From Lactobacillus sp. (GTDB lineage: Bacteria > Bacillota > Bacilli > Lactobacillales > Lactobacillaceae): a stretch of DNA of 64,000 nucleotides. Under the pieces are notes generated by a model. That model was not told the origin of the DNA. It did no database searches and saw only the letters and a program-made list of their open reading frames with translations. The first letter of the stretch is position 1; every line of letters begins with the position of its first letter. Both the position numbers and the translations under genes were made by a program. This document shows positions 39,643-49,511 of the stretch, one piece after another. The stretch is taken from the NCBI GenBank assembly GCA_022641965.1, contig JALCDX010000001.1:42120-106119 (forward strand), read 5' to 3'.

Positions 39643-39972
39643 TTAAATAAAAACGATAATCAGCAAGCCTAAGAACCAGAGAACAGAGCACAGCGACAGG
39701 TAATCAGACAATTGCAGCAAGGTTTTGCCTAAAGAAATATTCTTATTGTGAATTGCCAAACTCAAACTAACAATAATCACTAAAATAAAAAAGCAGAAGA
39801 AGCCATATGGCAGAAAAGATGGCAGCTGGCGGCTGTGCGTCAATAACTGACAAGCCGGCAAAAAGAACAAAGGCAAGATAATAGTGGCATTAAATTGAGC
39901 TCTAGGAAAAATTTTTGCCAGCAGCCAAGTGAAAAATAAGCCAATTAATGGCAATAAAATTATATTTAACAT
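39643..39972 (-). CDS. DUF3397 family membrane protein
   Basis: Hydrophobic 109-residue protein with about four membrane spans (NIILLPLIGLFFTWLLAKIF, then ATIILPLFFLPACQLL, FFCFFILVIIVSLSLAI and SVLWFLGLLIIVFI). It matches the DUF3397 proteins found just upstream of mraZ in lactobacilli. Function unknown; the neighbourhood suggests an envelope-related role. It has its own promoter and terminator, and a GAGGA site before the ATG. Confidence 0.78.
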   Translation of the reverse strand: MLNIILLPLIGLFFTWLLAKIFPRAQFNATIILPLFFLPACQLLTHSRQLPSFLPYGFFCFFILVIIVSLSLAIHNKNISLGKTLLQLSDYLSLCSVLWFLGLLIIVFI

Positions 39973-39996
39973 CTGCGTCCTCGACTTTCTGTGTTA

Positions 39997-40025
39997 ATTC
40001 TACTTTTTAACTCTAATCAGCTCAA
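39997..40025 (-). promoter_or_regulatory. Promoter of the DUF3397 gene
   Basis: TTGAGC (40025-40020), 17-base spacer, TAGAAT (40002-39997) on the minus strand, 25 bases before the ATG. It is back-to-back with the DUF4044 promoter. Confidence 0.55.
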
Positions 40026-40031
40026 CAAGAA

Positions 40032-40061
40032 TTGTATTTTTCTTGATTAGTAGTTTAAAAT
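40032..40061 (+). promoter_or_regulatory. Promoter of the DUF4044 gene
   Basis: TTGTAT (40032-40037), 18-base spacer, TAAAAT (40056-40061) on the plus strand, 27 bases before the ATG and clear of the ribosome binding site. Confidence 0.5.
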
Positions 40062-40088
40062 GAAAGGGTATTTGAAGGAGGTTGGATT

Positions 40089-40202
40089 ATGGCCCATAAA
40101 AAGAAGAAGTCATCATTTCAAAAATTAACGATTGTCATGGCGGTCATAATGGCCGTTATTACGTTAGCAGGCGTCCTTCTGCCCGTTTTAATTCATAATT
40201 AA
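40089..40202 (+). CDS. DUF4044-type small membrane protein (37 aa)
   Basis: A very short gene with a textbook GAAGGAGGTT site at 40074-40083, its own promoter and a strong terminator. The product starts MAHKKKKSSFQKLT and then forms a single membrane helix (IVMAVIMAVITLAGVLLPVL). Lactobacilli carry a 30-40-residue DUF4044 protein of this form between mreD and DUF3397/mraZ. Function unknown. It is the only gene on the plus strand between 15 and 52 kb. Confidence 0.8.
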   Translation: MAHKKKKSSFQKLTIVMAVIMAVITLAGVLLPVLIHN

Positions 40203-40226
40203 AAAACTGCCTGACGGCAGTTTTTT
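40201..40226. terminator. Bidirectional terminator between DUF4044 gene and mreD
   Basis: Stem ACTGCC / GGCAGT with a TGAC loop (40206-40221), flanked by A6 and T7 runs, so it can stop both the plus-strand small gene and the minus-strand mreBCD transcript. Confidence 0.85.
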
Positions 40227-40245
40227 TGTGCGCTCATTTATTCTA

Positions 40246-40773
40246 TTAATACAAATCAGCTTGACTTGGCAAAAATGGAAAGTTTTGTGCCAATTTGCGC
40301 CAAGCCCAAAAAGTCAAAACAGTCCAAACGATGCCGCTTAAAAGGCTAGACCCAAGTCCTTGCCAGAAAGCAGATCGGCCAGTATCACTCAAATTAAACA
40401 TTGCTAAGACTAAGAAAAGATAGAGATACTGAAGCAAATACATCAGTACGACAACAATCATTTTCGGCAGAGCTAATTCTGGTACATAGCGAGCAATTTT
40501 CTGGGCTAAAAATGTCAAAGCCGGAAATGCCACTAAACAAACACCGACAAAACCCAGATAAAACCAGTCGCAAATAAGGCCCAGCAAACCCGCCAGCCAC
40601 AGCAGATTGTAGTTGTCTTCATCGTACAAAGCCAAGGTAACCAAACCAATCAGAGTTAAGCCAAAGCTAACTCGCCCCCACATTACAGGGTGCAAAAACA
40701 TAGCCAAACTACCTGACAGAATGGCAACGACTAGCAAAATGATAGCAGCCAACCAGCGTTTAACTTCCGTCAT
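40246..40773 (-). CDS. mreD: Rod shape-determining protein MreD
   Basis: Integral membrane component of the elongasome. At 175 aa it has five or six hydrophobic segments (AAIILLVVAILSGSLAMFL, LLWLAGLLGLICDWFYLGFV, MIVVVLMYLLQYLYLFLV). Weakly conserved family, but its place after mreC with a one-base gap settles the call. It works with MreC to link MreB to the RodA/PBP synthases. Confidence 0.88.
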   Translation of the reverse strand: MTEVKRWLAAIILLVVAILSGSLAMFLHPVMWGRVSFGLTLIGLVTLALYDEDNYNLLWLAGLLGLICDWFYLGFVGVCLVAFPALTFLAQKIARYVPELALPKMIVVVLMYLLQYLYLFLVLAMFNLSDTGRSAFWQGLGSSLLSGIVWTVLTFWAWRKLAQNFPFLPSQADLY

Positions 40774-40774
40774 C

Positions 40775-41623
40775 CTAGTCAGCTTCCTTTCGTTGCACTA
40801 CCGTTACTACTGACGGACTAGTCAACTCACCAGCGGGCTTGATCGTAATCACGTCGGACAAGCCATAGCTGTCCTTGGTCGTTTTAGAAACTTTGCCGAT
40901 CAGCAGCCCTTGCGGTGAATTGCCACCCATCCCGCTAGTATAAACTTTCGTGCCAGTCTTCAGCTTATGACCATTGTTGACTTGCGTGAAGCTCAATTGA
41001 CCATTAGTAGCTGAAATGACCCCATGCACCATCTTGACTGAAGAGCTTTTAGCCTGCACGGCAAAACGATTAGCCTGCTTATCGCTAGTTGTTAAAAGCT
41101 CAACTTTAGCAGTTGTTTGATCAACTTCAATGATCCGGCCGATAACGCCGCCGCCAGACATAACCGCCATATTTTTGCGCACGCCAGAACTAGAGCCACG
41201 ATCAATAATCAAAATATCTGACCAAGTTTCTGGTGAACGGCTGATAACAGAGCCATTGATTAAGTGGTAATCAGTCAAAGAGCTTTTCAGCTTCAGGGCT
41301 TTTTTCAACTGAGCATTTTCTGATTCTAAGCTGGCATTGCGGGCTTTGGTCTGCGCCAAACTGTCGACTTGCTTTTTCAAATGGTCGTTTTCCGATTCAG
41401 CCTGCATGATATCGTGAACGCTGTTAGCGCCTCCACTAATCAAAGCCAACGGCCAGTTTAACAAGTGCGACCCAATCGCCATTGTTTCGTTGCCAACCTT
41501 TTGAACAAATAAAGGACCTGACCGGCGTTGGCGAGCATGAACTGAAACAGTCAACAAACTTAAAATCAGCACGACAATCACAAAAATAGTGATAATTTTT
41601 TTATTTTGAAAAAATTTTTTCAT
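40775..41623 (-). CDS. mreC: Rod shape-determining protein MreC
   Basis: Bitopic elongasome scaffold. It has one N-terminal span (KIITIFVIVVLILSLLTVSV), a coiled coil (about residues 65-110) and the beta-barrel MreC domain (INGSVISRSPETWSDILIID, GVIGRIIEVDQTTAKVELLT). I place the start at ATG 41623 (MKKFFQNKK), giving 282 aa; a TTG seven codons upstream is in frame but lies at the foot of a terminator hairpin. That hairpin separates mreC from mreB. Confidence 0.93.
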   Translation of the reverse strand: MKKFFQNKKIITIFVIVVLILSLLTVSVHARQRRSGPLFVQKVGNETMAIGSHLLNWPLALISGGANSVHDIMQAESENDHLKKQVDSLAQTKARNASLESENAQLKKALKLKSSLTDYHLINGSVISRSPETWSDILIIDRGSSSGVRKNMAVMSGGGVIGRIIEVDQTTAKVELLTTSDKQANRFAVQAKSSSVKMVHGVISATNGQLSFTQVNNGHKLKTGTKVYTSGMGGNSPQGLLIGKVSKTTKDSYGLSDVITIKPAGELTSPSVVTVVQRKEAD

Positions 41624-41642
41624 GCAATCAATCCAGAAATAC

Positions 41643-41663
41643 AAAAACCGGCTTTCGCCGGTT
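41643..41663 (-). terminator. Terminator hairpin between mreB and mreC
   Basis: Perfect 7-bp stem AACCGGC / GCCGGTT with a GAAA tetraloop on the minus strand and a T5 run. It starts 5 bases after the mreB stop and ends ~22 bases before the mreC ATG, within a normally continuous operon. It probably lowers mreCD output relative to mreB. Confidence 0.8.
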
Positions 41664-41667
41664 CTTT

Positions 41668-42669
41668 TTAATGACGTTTACGCATAACTTCAATGTTCTT
41701 TAGCGAATCGCCGGTACCGATCGCTACACAGTCAAGCGGGTCTTGTGCAATAAAGACTGGAACTTTAGTAGCGTCTGAAATGATCTCTGGCAAGTTCTTT
41801 AGCAAAGCACCGCCGCCAGTTAGCACAATTCCGTGATCGATCACGTCAGCAGCAATTTCAGGGGATGTTTCTTCCAGGGTATCTTTGATAGCAACAATGA
41901 TATCTTGAACAACTTCTTGAATTGCCTTGGCAACATCAACGGCAGAAATGTCAATTGACTTTGGCAGACCAGTTACTAAATCGCGACCTCGAATATTCAT
42001 TGCTTCAATTTCTTTAGCCTTCTCAACTGAAGCCGAACCAATTTGAATCTTAATATCTTCTGCGGTCCGTTCACCAATCAGCAAGTTGTAATTTTGGTGA
42101 ATATAACTGGCAATTGCACTATTGAAGCGGTCACCAGCGCTGCGAGTTGAGCGTGACGAAACAATGCCGCCTAAAGAAATAGTAGCTACATCGGTCGTCC
42201 CGCCACCGATATCAACAACCATTGACCCGGTTGGGTCCATAACCGGCAGCCCTGCGCCAATAGCGGCTGCAAATGGTTCTTCAATTACATAAGCTTCACG
42301 GGCCCCTGCCACGCGAGAAGCATCAATTACAGCTCTTTTTTCGACTTCAGTTACGCCTGATGGGACTGAAATCATAGCAGCTGGTTTTGAGTTGCCTGCA
42401 GTTTTTTCAATAAAATACTTCAGCATAGCAGCAGTCGTATCATAATCAGCAATGACGCCATCTTTCATTGGGCGAATAGCCACAATTGAACCAGGCGTAC
42501 GGCCGATCATTTCTTTGGCTTCCGAACCAACAGCAATTACTTCATTGGTCTTTGTATTTTTGGCCACTACAGAAGGCTCACGCAAAACAATGCCTTTGCC
42601 TTCCATGTAGACCAGTGTATTGGCGGTACCGAGATCGATACCTATATTTTTACTACCGAATCCAAACAC
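41668..42669 (-). CDS. mreB: Actin-like rod shape protein MreB
   Basis: Cytoskeletal ATPase that orients lateral wall synthesis. Actin-fold motifs are [40 protein letters not shown] and [19 protein letters not shown]. 333 aa. Start is GTG at 42669 behind an AAGGAG site. A consensus promoter lies upstream. A paralogue (mbl) is at 58196-59185. Confidence 0.97.
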   Translation of the reverse strand: MFGFGSKNIGIDLGTANTLVYMEGKGIVLREPSVVAKNTKTNEVIAVGSEAKEMIGRTPGSIVAIRPMKDGVIADYDTTAAMLKYFIEKTAGNSKPAAMISVPSGVTEVEKRAVIDASRVAGAREAYVIEEPFAAAIGAGLPVMDPTGSMVVDIGGGTTDVATISLGGIVSSRSTRSAGDRFNSAIASYIHQNYNLLIGERTAEDIKIQIGSASVEKAKEIEAMNIRGRDLVTGLPKSIDISAVDVAKAIQEVVQDIIVAIKDTLEETSPEIAADVIDHGIVLTGGGALLKNLPEIISDATKVPVFIAQDPLDCVAIGTGDSLKNIEVMRKRH

Positions 42670-42706
42670 GAAAATTTCTCCTTCAGTTCGCTCTTAATCT
42701 TGAATT

Positions 42707-42736
42707 ATTATATAGCAACCTTCCAAGCTTTGCCAA
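42707..42736 (-). promoter_or_regulatory. mreB promoter
   Basis: TTGGCA (42736-42731), 18-base spacer, TATAAT (42712-42707) on the minus strand. It is one of the best sigma-A matches in the window and lies 38 bases before the mreB start. Confidence 0.75.
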
Positions 42737-42754
42737 CTGTCAGACTAGAATTAA

Positions 42755-43384
42755 TCAAGACTTAATAAGATAGCCTTGTTCGCGAAAACTTAAATAAGAT
42801 TGTTCGGCCACAATAAAATGGTCCCAAAATTTGATTCCCATTTCTCCGCTCAGAGCGAGCAACTTTTGCGAAAAGCGCAAATCCTGCTGGGATGGACTCA
42901 AATGTCCACTTGGATGATTATGAGCAACAATCATGCCCGTACAGTTGTAAACAACGGCCCAGCGAAAAACGTCACGCGGATGCGCTAAAGCCTTATCAGC
43001 CGTTCCTAGGGAAATTGCTCTTTGCCCTAGCAGTTGATTTTTAGCATCGAGATACAAAACCAGCAGCTGTTCTTGCAACAAGCTGCCTAATTGATCACAC
43101 AAGTAAAGACCAACTTGCCCGCTAGAAGAAAATTCTTCTAGACTGTGCAATTTAACCTGCTTGCAGCGAACAATCAGCAGCTGCCACAGCCAAGCTAAGT
43201 TGTCAGCCGAATCCTGCTGGCTCAAAAACGATTGGACGGCTTGCAAATCAGTTAATCCTAGTCTCAGCAACTTAGTTCTCAAATCTGCCCAATTTGAGTA
43301 GCCGGCCGCTTGCAAATTTTGCAGCAGGCAATCCACTAAAGACCAGTCATTGCTCAGATCATAATGGTGTTGAAATTCTTTCAT
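42755..43384 (-). CDS. radC: RadC/JAB-domain protein
   Basis: JAMM-type metalloprotease-fold protein. The C-terminal domain has the full metal motif HNHPSGHLSPSQQD with the upstream glutamate in the EQLLVLYLD strand. The N-terminal ~90 residues form a degenerate helical UPF0758-type domain. It was once linked to DNA repair, but the role is unproven. Start is ATG 43384, 6-7 bases after GGAGGG; an upstream GTG at 43402 lies before that site. The product is 209 aa. radC next to mreB is a conserved Firmicute arrangement. Confidence 0.9.
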   Translation of the reverse strand: MKEFQHHYDLSNDWSLVDCLLQNLQAAGYSNWADLRTKLLRLGLTDLQAVQSFLSQQDSADNLAWLWQLLIVRCKQVKLHSLEEFSSSGQVGLYLCDQLGSLLQEQLLVLYLDAKNQLLGQRAISLGTADKALAHPRDVFRWAVVYNCTGMIVAHNHPSGHLSPSQQDLRFSQKLLALSGEMGIKFWDHFIVAEQSYLSFREQGYLIKS

Positions 43385-43422
43385 ATTGTTTCCCTCCACC
43401 ATTAATTACGCAAAAGCAGGCC

Positions 43423-44103
43423 TTATTTAGCTAATTTTAAAAATTTTTCAAAATTAGGAACAATCAAACTAGCTCGCTCAAAATCAGCCGGCACTGGTTT
43501 CTTCAAGTCAGGGATCATCACAGCCTCAATGCCAGCACGCCAAGCTGCCTCTATTCCATTGCTAGAATCTTCAAAGATCAGCAATTCATCTTTAGGCAGA
43601 TTGATTTCCGCGGCTGCGCGCAAATAAATATCTGGAGCTGGTTTAGGCTGCACATTTTCTTTTTCCAAATCCACATCGCTTAAACAAAAATCAAAATATT
43701 GTCTAATTCCAGTTACCCATAAATTGTGATCAATCACTTTTTTATAATTGCTGGAAGCAATGCCCATCCGCAGGCCAAGTTTTTGGAAATAATCAAGGGC
43801 CGCTTGAACGCCAGGCTGCAATTTGAGCTTTCCTGCATCAGTCCACTGCCACATCAATTCATCAGTTCGCTTAACGAAAAATTGCTGGGCCGCTTCAGAT
43901 TTAAAATAGTGGTGAAAAAATTGTTTAGTATAGGCAACAGAAGCACCATTAAGCCGCAAATATGTATCCTTTGGCAAAGCTAAATGCTCTTCAGCAGCAG
44001 CCTGAATATTAGCTTGCCAATATAAACGCTCGGAATTAACGAGCAAGCCATCCATATCAAAAATCAATCCTCGATAGTTGCCAGTTAAGCCATCAACATG
44101 CAT
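43423..44103 (-). CDS. HAD-superfamily hydrolase (beta-phosphoglucomutase-like)
   Basis: HAD phosphatase or phosphomutase. Motif I is FDMDGLLVNSE (residues ~15-25), motif II is in GIASSNYKK, and motif III/IV are KPAPDIYL and IFEDSSNGIEAA. The helical cap between motifs I and II marks subclass I (beta-PGM/YcjU-like). 226 aa. It lies between folC and radC, 3 bases from folC. Substrate unknown; a sugar phosphate is most likely. Confidence 0.9.
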   Translation of the reverse strand: MHVDGLTGNYRGLIFDMDGLLVNSERLYWQANIQAAAEEHLALPKDTYLRLNGASVAYTKQFFHHYFKSEAAQQFFVKRTDELMWQWTDAGKLKLQPGVQAALDYFQKLGLRMGIASSNYKKVIDHNLWVTGIRQYFDFCLSDVDLEKENVQPKPAPDIYLRAAAEINLPKDELLIFEDSSNGIEAAWRAGIEAVMIPDLKKPVPADFERASLIVPNFEKFLKLAK

Positions 44104-44106
44104 GCG

Positions 44107-45294
44107 TCACACCCGCTTTCTATCTTTTAAAACAGCTCCAACTAAATAAAAGGAGCCTGTAATCAAAATAATGTCATCAGCTTGGGCCGATCTCTTGGCA
44201 GCAGCTAGCGCTTGTCGATAATCCTCATAATACGGATAGCGTGCTTGGGCCCAAGCAGGAAAATCAGCTAATTTGGCAGCCCGCGGATAATTAATCCGCG
44301 TTAAAAAAATCCGCTCAGCTGGTTTAAACAAACGCAAAACCTGCTCCAAATCTTTGTCTTTCATCATCCCTAAAACAACTAACAAACGCCTATAAGCACG
44401 GCCCCTAACAGTCGCTAGCAAGCTGGTCATTGCTTGAGCATTGTGAGCTCCGTCAGCAATGACTAACGGATGATGAGCCAAGATTTGAAAACGTCCCGGT
44501 ACGGTGGTTTGCTGCAAGGCCTGTCTTTGCTGAGCAGAAGACAATTGCAAAGGCAATTGCTGAAAGGCTGCTAGCGCGCAAGCTGCATCAATTTGCTCAA
44601 CTAAAGGTACTTTCAAACAGCTAATTGGTGAAAAATCATGCCCCAGCTGGCAAACAACCGCTTTTTCTGCTCGTGCTTTAGCCAATAAAATCGGTAAAAC
44701 TTCTGCAGGCACATTGCCGAGAACGACTGGTTTGCCCGGTTTGATAATGCCGCTTTTTTCGCGAGCAATATCAGCCAAAGTCGGCCCGATAATTTGTTCA
44801 TGGTCCATTCCTACGGTCGTAATAATGCTGACTTGGGGTGTAAAAACATTGGTTTTATCATGTTCACCGCCGATGCCTACCTCAATCACCGCATAATCAC
44901 AATGTTCATGCCAAAAAGTCCAAAAAGCCATGCACGTTTCCAATTCAAAAGTTGTTAATTCAAATGGCAACTGATCAACAGTCTGTTTGACTGCCTGAAA
45001 GGACGCCAGCAAAAGTTCATCACTGATCATCTGGCCATTAATTTGGATTCGCTCATTAAAGTCAATTACGTAAGGGGAAACAAACAGGCCGGTCTTTTGA
45101 CCAGCCTGTCTGAGCAAAGCACTCAAATAATAGCAAGTTGATCCCTTGCCATTAGTCCCTGTCACATGAATGGCAGGCGTCTTATCTTGCGGATTGCCTA
45201 AAGCGCCTAATGCAGTTTTTATGAATGATAAATCATTGCGAGGATGCATGCGTGGCAATTGATACAAGTAAGCAATTGCTTCATTTTTATTCAT
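44107..45294 (-). CDS. folC: Folylpolyglutamate synthase/dihydrofolate synthase
   Basis: Mur-ligase-like enzyme that adds glutamate to folates. It has the P-loop TGTNGKGST (residues ~45-53), FVSPYVIDFNERIQING, the EVGIGGEHDKTNV signature and the C-terminal domain with ADGAHNAQA. 395 aa is slightly short but complete. It follows valS with a TAATG one-base overlap, the conserved valS-folC pair. Confidence 0.95.
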   Translation of the reverse strand: MNKNEAIAYLYQLPRMHPRNDLSFIKTALGALGNPQDKTPAIHVTGTNGKGSTCYYLSALLRQAGQKTGLFVSPYVIDFNERIQINGQMISDELLLASFQAVKQTVDQLPFELTTFELETCMAFWTFWHEHCDYAVIEVGIGGEHDKTNVFTPQVSIITTVGMDHEQIIGPTLADIAREKSGIIKPGKPVVLGNVPAEVLPILLAKARAEKAVVCQLGHDFSPISCLKVPLVEQIDAACALAAFQQLPLQLSSAQQRQALQQTTVPGRFQILAHHPLVIADGAHNAQAMTSLLATVRGRAYRRLLVVLGMMKDKDLEQVLRLFKPAERIFLTRINYPRAAKLADFPAWAQARYPYYEDYRQALAAAKRSAQADDIILITGSFYLVGAVLKDRKRV

Positions 45295-47933
45295 TATTTG
45301 CTAGCCTGCAGTTCTTTGATTCTTGCTTGCACGCCTGCCAGTTGACTTTCATAATCAGCTTTTTTGGCTTTTTCTTTATCAACGACAGCTGCTGGCGCAT
45401 GAGCGATAAAGCCTTGGTTGGACAATTTCTTGTCTGAGCGAGCGACTTCGCTTTGCAACCGGGCCTCTTCTTTTTGCATGCGTTTCAGTTCATCATCCAC
45501 ATTGACAAGTTCCGTCAAAGGCACGAAGATTTGTGCACCCGGAATAACTGCCGTCTTAGACAATTTAGGAGCTTCAATTTTAGCAGCAATTGTTAAGTTC
45601 TTTGGATGCAAGAAGTTTTCAACGTAGCTAGCATTATTGTCTAAAATTTGCTTATCAGCCAAATCACCCAATTGGATCATGATATCAATCGATGATGACA
45701 TTGGTGCGTTGACTTCCATGCGAATATTTCTAACGGCTTTGATGATTTCGATTAAGAAAGCCATTTTCTGATCAGCAGCCGCATTTTCAAATTCAGGATG
45801 AGTCGTTGGATAATCAGCAACCATGATTGACTTGCCTGCATGCGGCATTGACAGCCATAGTTTTTCAGTTACAAATGGCATAATTGGATGCAGCAGCCGC
45901 AAGATCTGGTCTAAAATCCAGACTAAATAAGTTTGCTTGCGAGCCTTAAGCGCTTGATCGTCGCCATTTAAAGCAACCTTAGCGATCTCAATATACCAGT
46001 CGCAGAAATCATTCCAAATAAAGTTGTAAAGCTCACGCCCTGCTTCACCAAATTTGTATTCATCAAATAGGCGGACTACTTCACCAACTGTATGATTCAA
46101 GCGGTCAAAAATCCACTTATCAGCTAAATCAAACTGGCCAGCATCTGGCAAACTTGCTGGTTTAGCATCTTGCGGCAAGTTCATAATTACAAATCGTGCC
46201 GCATTCCAAATTTTATTAATAAAGTTCCAAGCTGCGCTTAACTTAGTTGGATCATAGCGGGTATCTTGGCCAGGAGCAGTCCCGTTCAGCAAAAACCAAC
46301 GCAGAGCATCGGCACCATACTTATCGACCACATACATCGGGTCGACGCCATTGCCTAAGGACTTGCTCATCTTACGGCCTTGTGGATCCCGCATTAAACC
46401 ATGCAAAACAACGTCTTTAAACGGACGCTCGTCAGTAAAGTGCAGGCTTTGGAAAATCATCCGGGAAACCCAGAAGAAAATGATGTCATAGCCAGTTACT
46501 AAGGCATTGGTTGGGAAATAGCGCTTAAAATCAGCTGCATCTGTATCCGGCCAGCCTAAGGTTGAAAATGGCCATAAAGCGCTAGAGAACCAGGTATCAA
46601 GCACGTCTGGGTCTTGACGCCAGTTCTCAATATCTTTTGGCGCTTCTTCGCCTACATAAACTTCACCGCTTTGCTTGTTGTACCAAGCTGGAATGCGGTG
46701 ACCCCACCAGAGCTGACGAGAAATAACCCAGTCATGCACGTTTTCCATCCAGTGATCTAAAGTTTTTTCAAAACGAGGTGGGACAAAGTTGACCTTGCCA
46801 GCCGTTTTTTGGTTGGCTAACACTTTCTCAGCTAATGGCTTCATCTTAACAAACCATTGCGTAGACAAACGCGGCTCTACTTGCACGCCTGATCGCTCGG
46901 AGTGGCCAACTGAGTGCACAATTGGCTTAACATCAACCAAGTAGCCAGCAGCTTTTAAGTCTTTAACCAGCGCTTTTCGGCAGTCAAAGCGGTCCATGCC
47001 TTCATACTTGCCAGCATTTGCGTTCATTGTGCCATCATCGTTCATAACGTTGATTCGTTCCAAGTTGTGACGATTGCCAACAGCAAAGTCATTCGGATCG
47101 TGAGCCGGCGTGATTTTTACCAAACCAGTTCCAAATTCTGGATCAACATGCTGGTCTTCAATAATTGGAATATGGCGGCCAACGAGCGGCAAAATTAATT
47201 CTTTGCCCACCAGATCTTTATATCTTGAATCACCAGGAGCAACGGCTACCGCAGTATCACCAAACATGGTTTCAGGACGGGTAGTCGCAATTTCAACTGA
47301 ACCAGGTCCATCAGCAAATGGATAATTAATATGGTAAAAGGCGCCATGATCATCTTTGTGAATAACTTCAATGTCAGATAAAGCCGTCTCAAGCTTCGGA
47401 TCCCAGTTGATAATATACTGCCCGCGATAAATCAGGCCCTCGTTGTACAATTGAACGAAGACTTTGCGCACGGCTTTTGACAAGCCCTTGTCTAAGGTAA
47501 AGCGTTCGCGGGAATAATCAAGCGACAAGCCCATTTTGGCCCATTGTCCCTTGATAATGTTGGCATATTCATCTTTCCAGTCCCAAACTTGCTTTAAGAA
47601 TTTCTCTCGACCTAATTGGTGGCGATCAATTCCTTGCTCGCGCAGACGAGCTTCGACTTTAGCCTGAGTAGCAATCCCAGCATGATCCATCCCAGGCAAA
47701 TATAAAGTATCATAGCCCTGCATCCGCTTAAAACGAATCAAAGTGTCTTGAATAGCAGTATCCCAGGCATGACCCAAGTGCAGTTTGCCAGTAACATTTG
47801 GGGGCGGGATGACGATCGAATAAGGATGGGCTTTTTTATCACCAGATGGCTTGAATAAATCTTGGTCTAGCCATGTTTGGTAACGACCTTTTTCAACCTC
47901 ATTAGGGTTGTATTTAGGTGCTAAATCTGTCAT
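45294..47933 (-). CDS. valS: Valyl-tRNA synthetase
   Basis: Class I synthetase charging tRNA-Val with an editing domain. It has [13 protein letters not shown] (HIGH-type, near residues 44-56), KMSKSLGN near 524-531, the anticodon-binding domain, and a C-terminal coiled-coil arm ([20 protein letters not shown]). 879 aa, full length. A TTGGAGGA site precedes the ATG. It is regulated by the T-box leader upstream. Confidence 0.97.
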   Translation of the reverse strand: MTDLAPKYNPNEVEKGRYQTWLDQDLFKPSGDKKAHPYSIVIPPPNVTGKLHLGHAWDTAIQDTLIRFKRMQGYDTLYLPGMDHAGIATQAKVEARLREQGIDRHQLGREKFLKQVWDWKDEYANIIKGQWAKMGLSLDYSRERFTLDKGLSKAVRKVFVQLYNEGLIYRGQYIINWDPKLETALSDIEVIHKDDHGAFYHINYPFADGPGSVEIATTRPETMFGDTAVAVAPGDSRYKDLVGKELILPLVGRHIPIIEDQHVDPEFGTGLVKITPAHDPNDFAVGNRHNLERINVMNDDGTMNANAGKYEGMDRFDCRKALVKDLKAAGYLVDVKPIVHSVGHSERSGVQVEPRLSTQWFVKMKPLAEKVLANQKTAGKVNFVPPRFEKTLDHWMENVHDWVISRQLWWGHRIPAWYNKQSGEVYVGEEAPKDIENWRQDPDVLDTWFSSALWPFSTLGWPDTDAADFKRYFPTNALVTGYDIIFFWVSRMIFQSLHFTDERPFKDVVLHGLMRDPQGRKMSKSLGNGVDPMYVVDKYGADALRWFLLNGTAPGQDTRYDPTKLSAAWNFINKIWNAARFVIMNLPQDAKPASLPDAGQFDLADKWIFDRLNHTVGEVVRLFDEYKFGEAGRELYNFIWNDFCDWYIEIAKVALNGDDQALKARKQTYLVWILDQILRLLHPIMPFVTEKLWLSMPHAGKSIMVADYPTTHPEFENAAADQKMAFLIEIIKAVRNIRMEVNAPMSSSIDIMIQLGDLADKQILDNNASYVENFLHPKNLTIAAKIEAPKLSKTAVIPGAQIFVPLTELVNVDDELKRMQKEEARLQSEVARSDKKLSNQGFIAHAPAAVVDKEKAKKADYESQLAGVQARIKELQASK

Positions 47934-47945
47934 TAAAATTCCTCC

Positions 47946-48178
47946 AATAAAAAAGTCCTAGACATCTTTGTCTAGGACGATTTATCAACCGCGGTACCAC
48001 CTATGGTTAAACGCATTAAGCATGCGTTTCTCTTAAAAGTGATAACGGCACTGACCGGATTAACCTACTTTTTATTTTTCAATTAATCAGCAATCAAGCT
48101 ACAAGCTACCTTCAAAGGTCTTTCAGCATCTTGACCATTCTCTGTATTAGGAAGGTGCAACTCTTGATTATTGCTATG
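47946..48178 (-). promoter_or_regulatory. Val T-box riboswitch upstream of valS
   Basis: The T-box AGGTGGTACCGCGG is at 47989-48002 (minus strand). The terminator is a perfect 9-bp stem GTCCTAGAC / GTCTAGGAC at 47955-47978 with a T6 run. Stem I closes with AATCAAG / CTTGATT, and the 3' side of the internal loop above it contains GTA at 48100-48102, a valine codon, as the likely specifier. The rest of this ~360-base intergenic region (48194-48293) shows only an A/T-rich stretch and no gene. Confidence 0.92.
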
Positions 48179-48184
48179 TGCAAG

Positions 48185-48193
48185 ATTATAGCA
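48185..48193 (-). promoter_or_regulatory. valS promoter (extended -10)
   Basis: TGC TATAAT on the minus strand (48193-48185), a perfect extended -10 with a T-rich -35 region. The predicted start near 48178 sits at the beginning of T-box stem I. Confidence 0.72.
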
Positions 48194-48293
48194 TGAAACT
48201 CGTTGGGAAAAAAGCTGCAGCTGTTGTCTTACTGGATAGCAGTTTCAAAGCCCAGCTTAGTAATTAGAATTTTACAATCATCAAAAAATTGGT

Positions 48294-49511
48294 TTAGAGC
48301 AAATCCTTATCTGCCTGTGCTTGATCATCCAGGAATTTTTGATTTGGACGTATTGGCGTAATCTGAATGCCATCAATCGCGCGCTGCAGCAAGCCTTCAA
48401 CATCTAGTTCTGCTTCAAGCTCACGCGCAATTTCAAGTTTAGGCTTAGTTTTTGGACGAGGTGGGGCAAAAATCGTGCAGCAATCTTCAAATGGTTTGAT
48501 AGATAAATCAAAAGTGCCAATTTTTTCCGCTAAACTGATGATTTCCGTTTTATCCATTGTTGCCACTGGACGAATGACCGGTGTGGCAGTGACATCGTTA
48601 ATGGCTGCCATTGACTGCAAAGTTTGCGAAGCAACCTGTCCAACTGACTCGCCATTGAAAATAGCCAGGCCGCCGCGCATGGCCCTAATTCTATCTGCCA
48701 ATTGCAGCATCATGCGCCGCTGAATCGTCATTAAGTAGCCTTCTGGCAGCTTTTCTTTAATCGTTTCTTGAATTTCAGCAAATGGCACGGCAATAAAGTT
48801 AATTTTGCCAGCGTATTGAGCCAAAATCCCAGTCAGTTCTTGCGCTTTCGCTAAAGCTTTAGCCGTTGTATAAGGCGGGCTGAAAAAGTGAACCATTTCT
48901 ATTTCAACGCCGCGCTTCATTGCTAGGTATGAAGCAACTGGAGAATCAATCCCGCCCGACAGCATCATCATGGCTTTGCCGGCGGTGCCGACTGGCATCC
49001 CGCCTGCGCCTTTGATTAATTCGCTGGACAAATAAACTGCATCTTGACGTACTTCAATCCGCAGCACTAAATCAGGATGCTTCATTTCAGCTTTAAGACC
49101 AGCCAAATGGTCAAACAAATAGTCGCCCACCAGTTTATTCAGCTGGTTAGTATCATATTCAAACTTATGATCACTGCGCTTAGTGTTGACCTTAAATGTT
49201 TGGCCTGGCTGCCAAGTTGACTGCATTAGTTCCAAACTGGTTTGCTCAATTGCAGCTAGCGTTTTAGGAATTCTCACGCTGGGAGAATAAGTTTGGATCC
49301 CAAAAACCAGCCGCAAGCGCTGGTCAATCTCCTTAAATGGTGCGCCATTCAAAACGATATGCAAGCGATCATGCTTGGGATGAATCTTGACTTGCGGATA
49401 TTCTTGCAACACTTTTTGCACATTGCCAGCAAGCCGGCCAATGAAGTCGCGTCGGTTTTTTCCTTTCGTAGATAATTCGCCATAGCGAACCATAATTTCA
49501 GTATATTGCAT
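48294..49511 (-). CDS. thiI: tRNA 4-thiouridine synthase ThiI
   Basis: Makes 4-thiouridine at position 8 of tRNA and may supply sulfur for thiamine. It has an N-terminal ferredoxin-like region, a THUMP domain (residues ~60-165), and the PP-loop [20 protein letters not shown]. 405 aa with no C-terminal rhodanese domain, which is the Gram-positive form; it therefore needs a dedicated cysteine desulfurase, supplied by the gene immediately upstream with a one-base overlap. Confidence 0.96.
   Translation of the reverse strand: MQYTEIMVRYGELSTKGKNRRDFIGRLAGNVQKVLQEYPQVKIHPKHDRLHIVLNGAPFKEIDQRLRLVFGIQTYSPSVRIPKTLAAIEQTSLELMQSTWQPGQTFKVNTKRSDHKFEYDTNQLNKLVGDYLFDHLAGLKAEMKHPDLVLRIEVRQDAVYLSSELIKGAGGMPVGTAGKAMMMLSGGIDSPVASYLAMKRGVEIEMVHFFSPPYTTAKALAKAQELTGILAQYAGKINFIAVPFAEIQETIKEKLPEGYLMTIQRRMMLQLADRIRAMRGGLAIFNGESVGQVASQTLQSMAAINDVTATPVIRPVATMDKTEIISLAEKIGTFDLSIKPFEDCCTIFAPPRPKTKPKLEIARELEAELDVEGLLQRAIDGIQITPIRPNQKFLDDQAQADKDLL

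Noticed and set aside
48191-48293. Terminator for thiI (AGCTGCAGCT followed by T6)
   Set aside because: The palindrome has no room for a loop and gives only a 3-bp stem once folded; not a convincing terminator.
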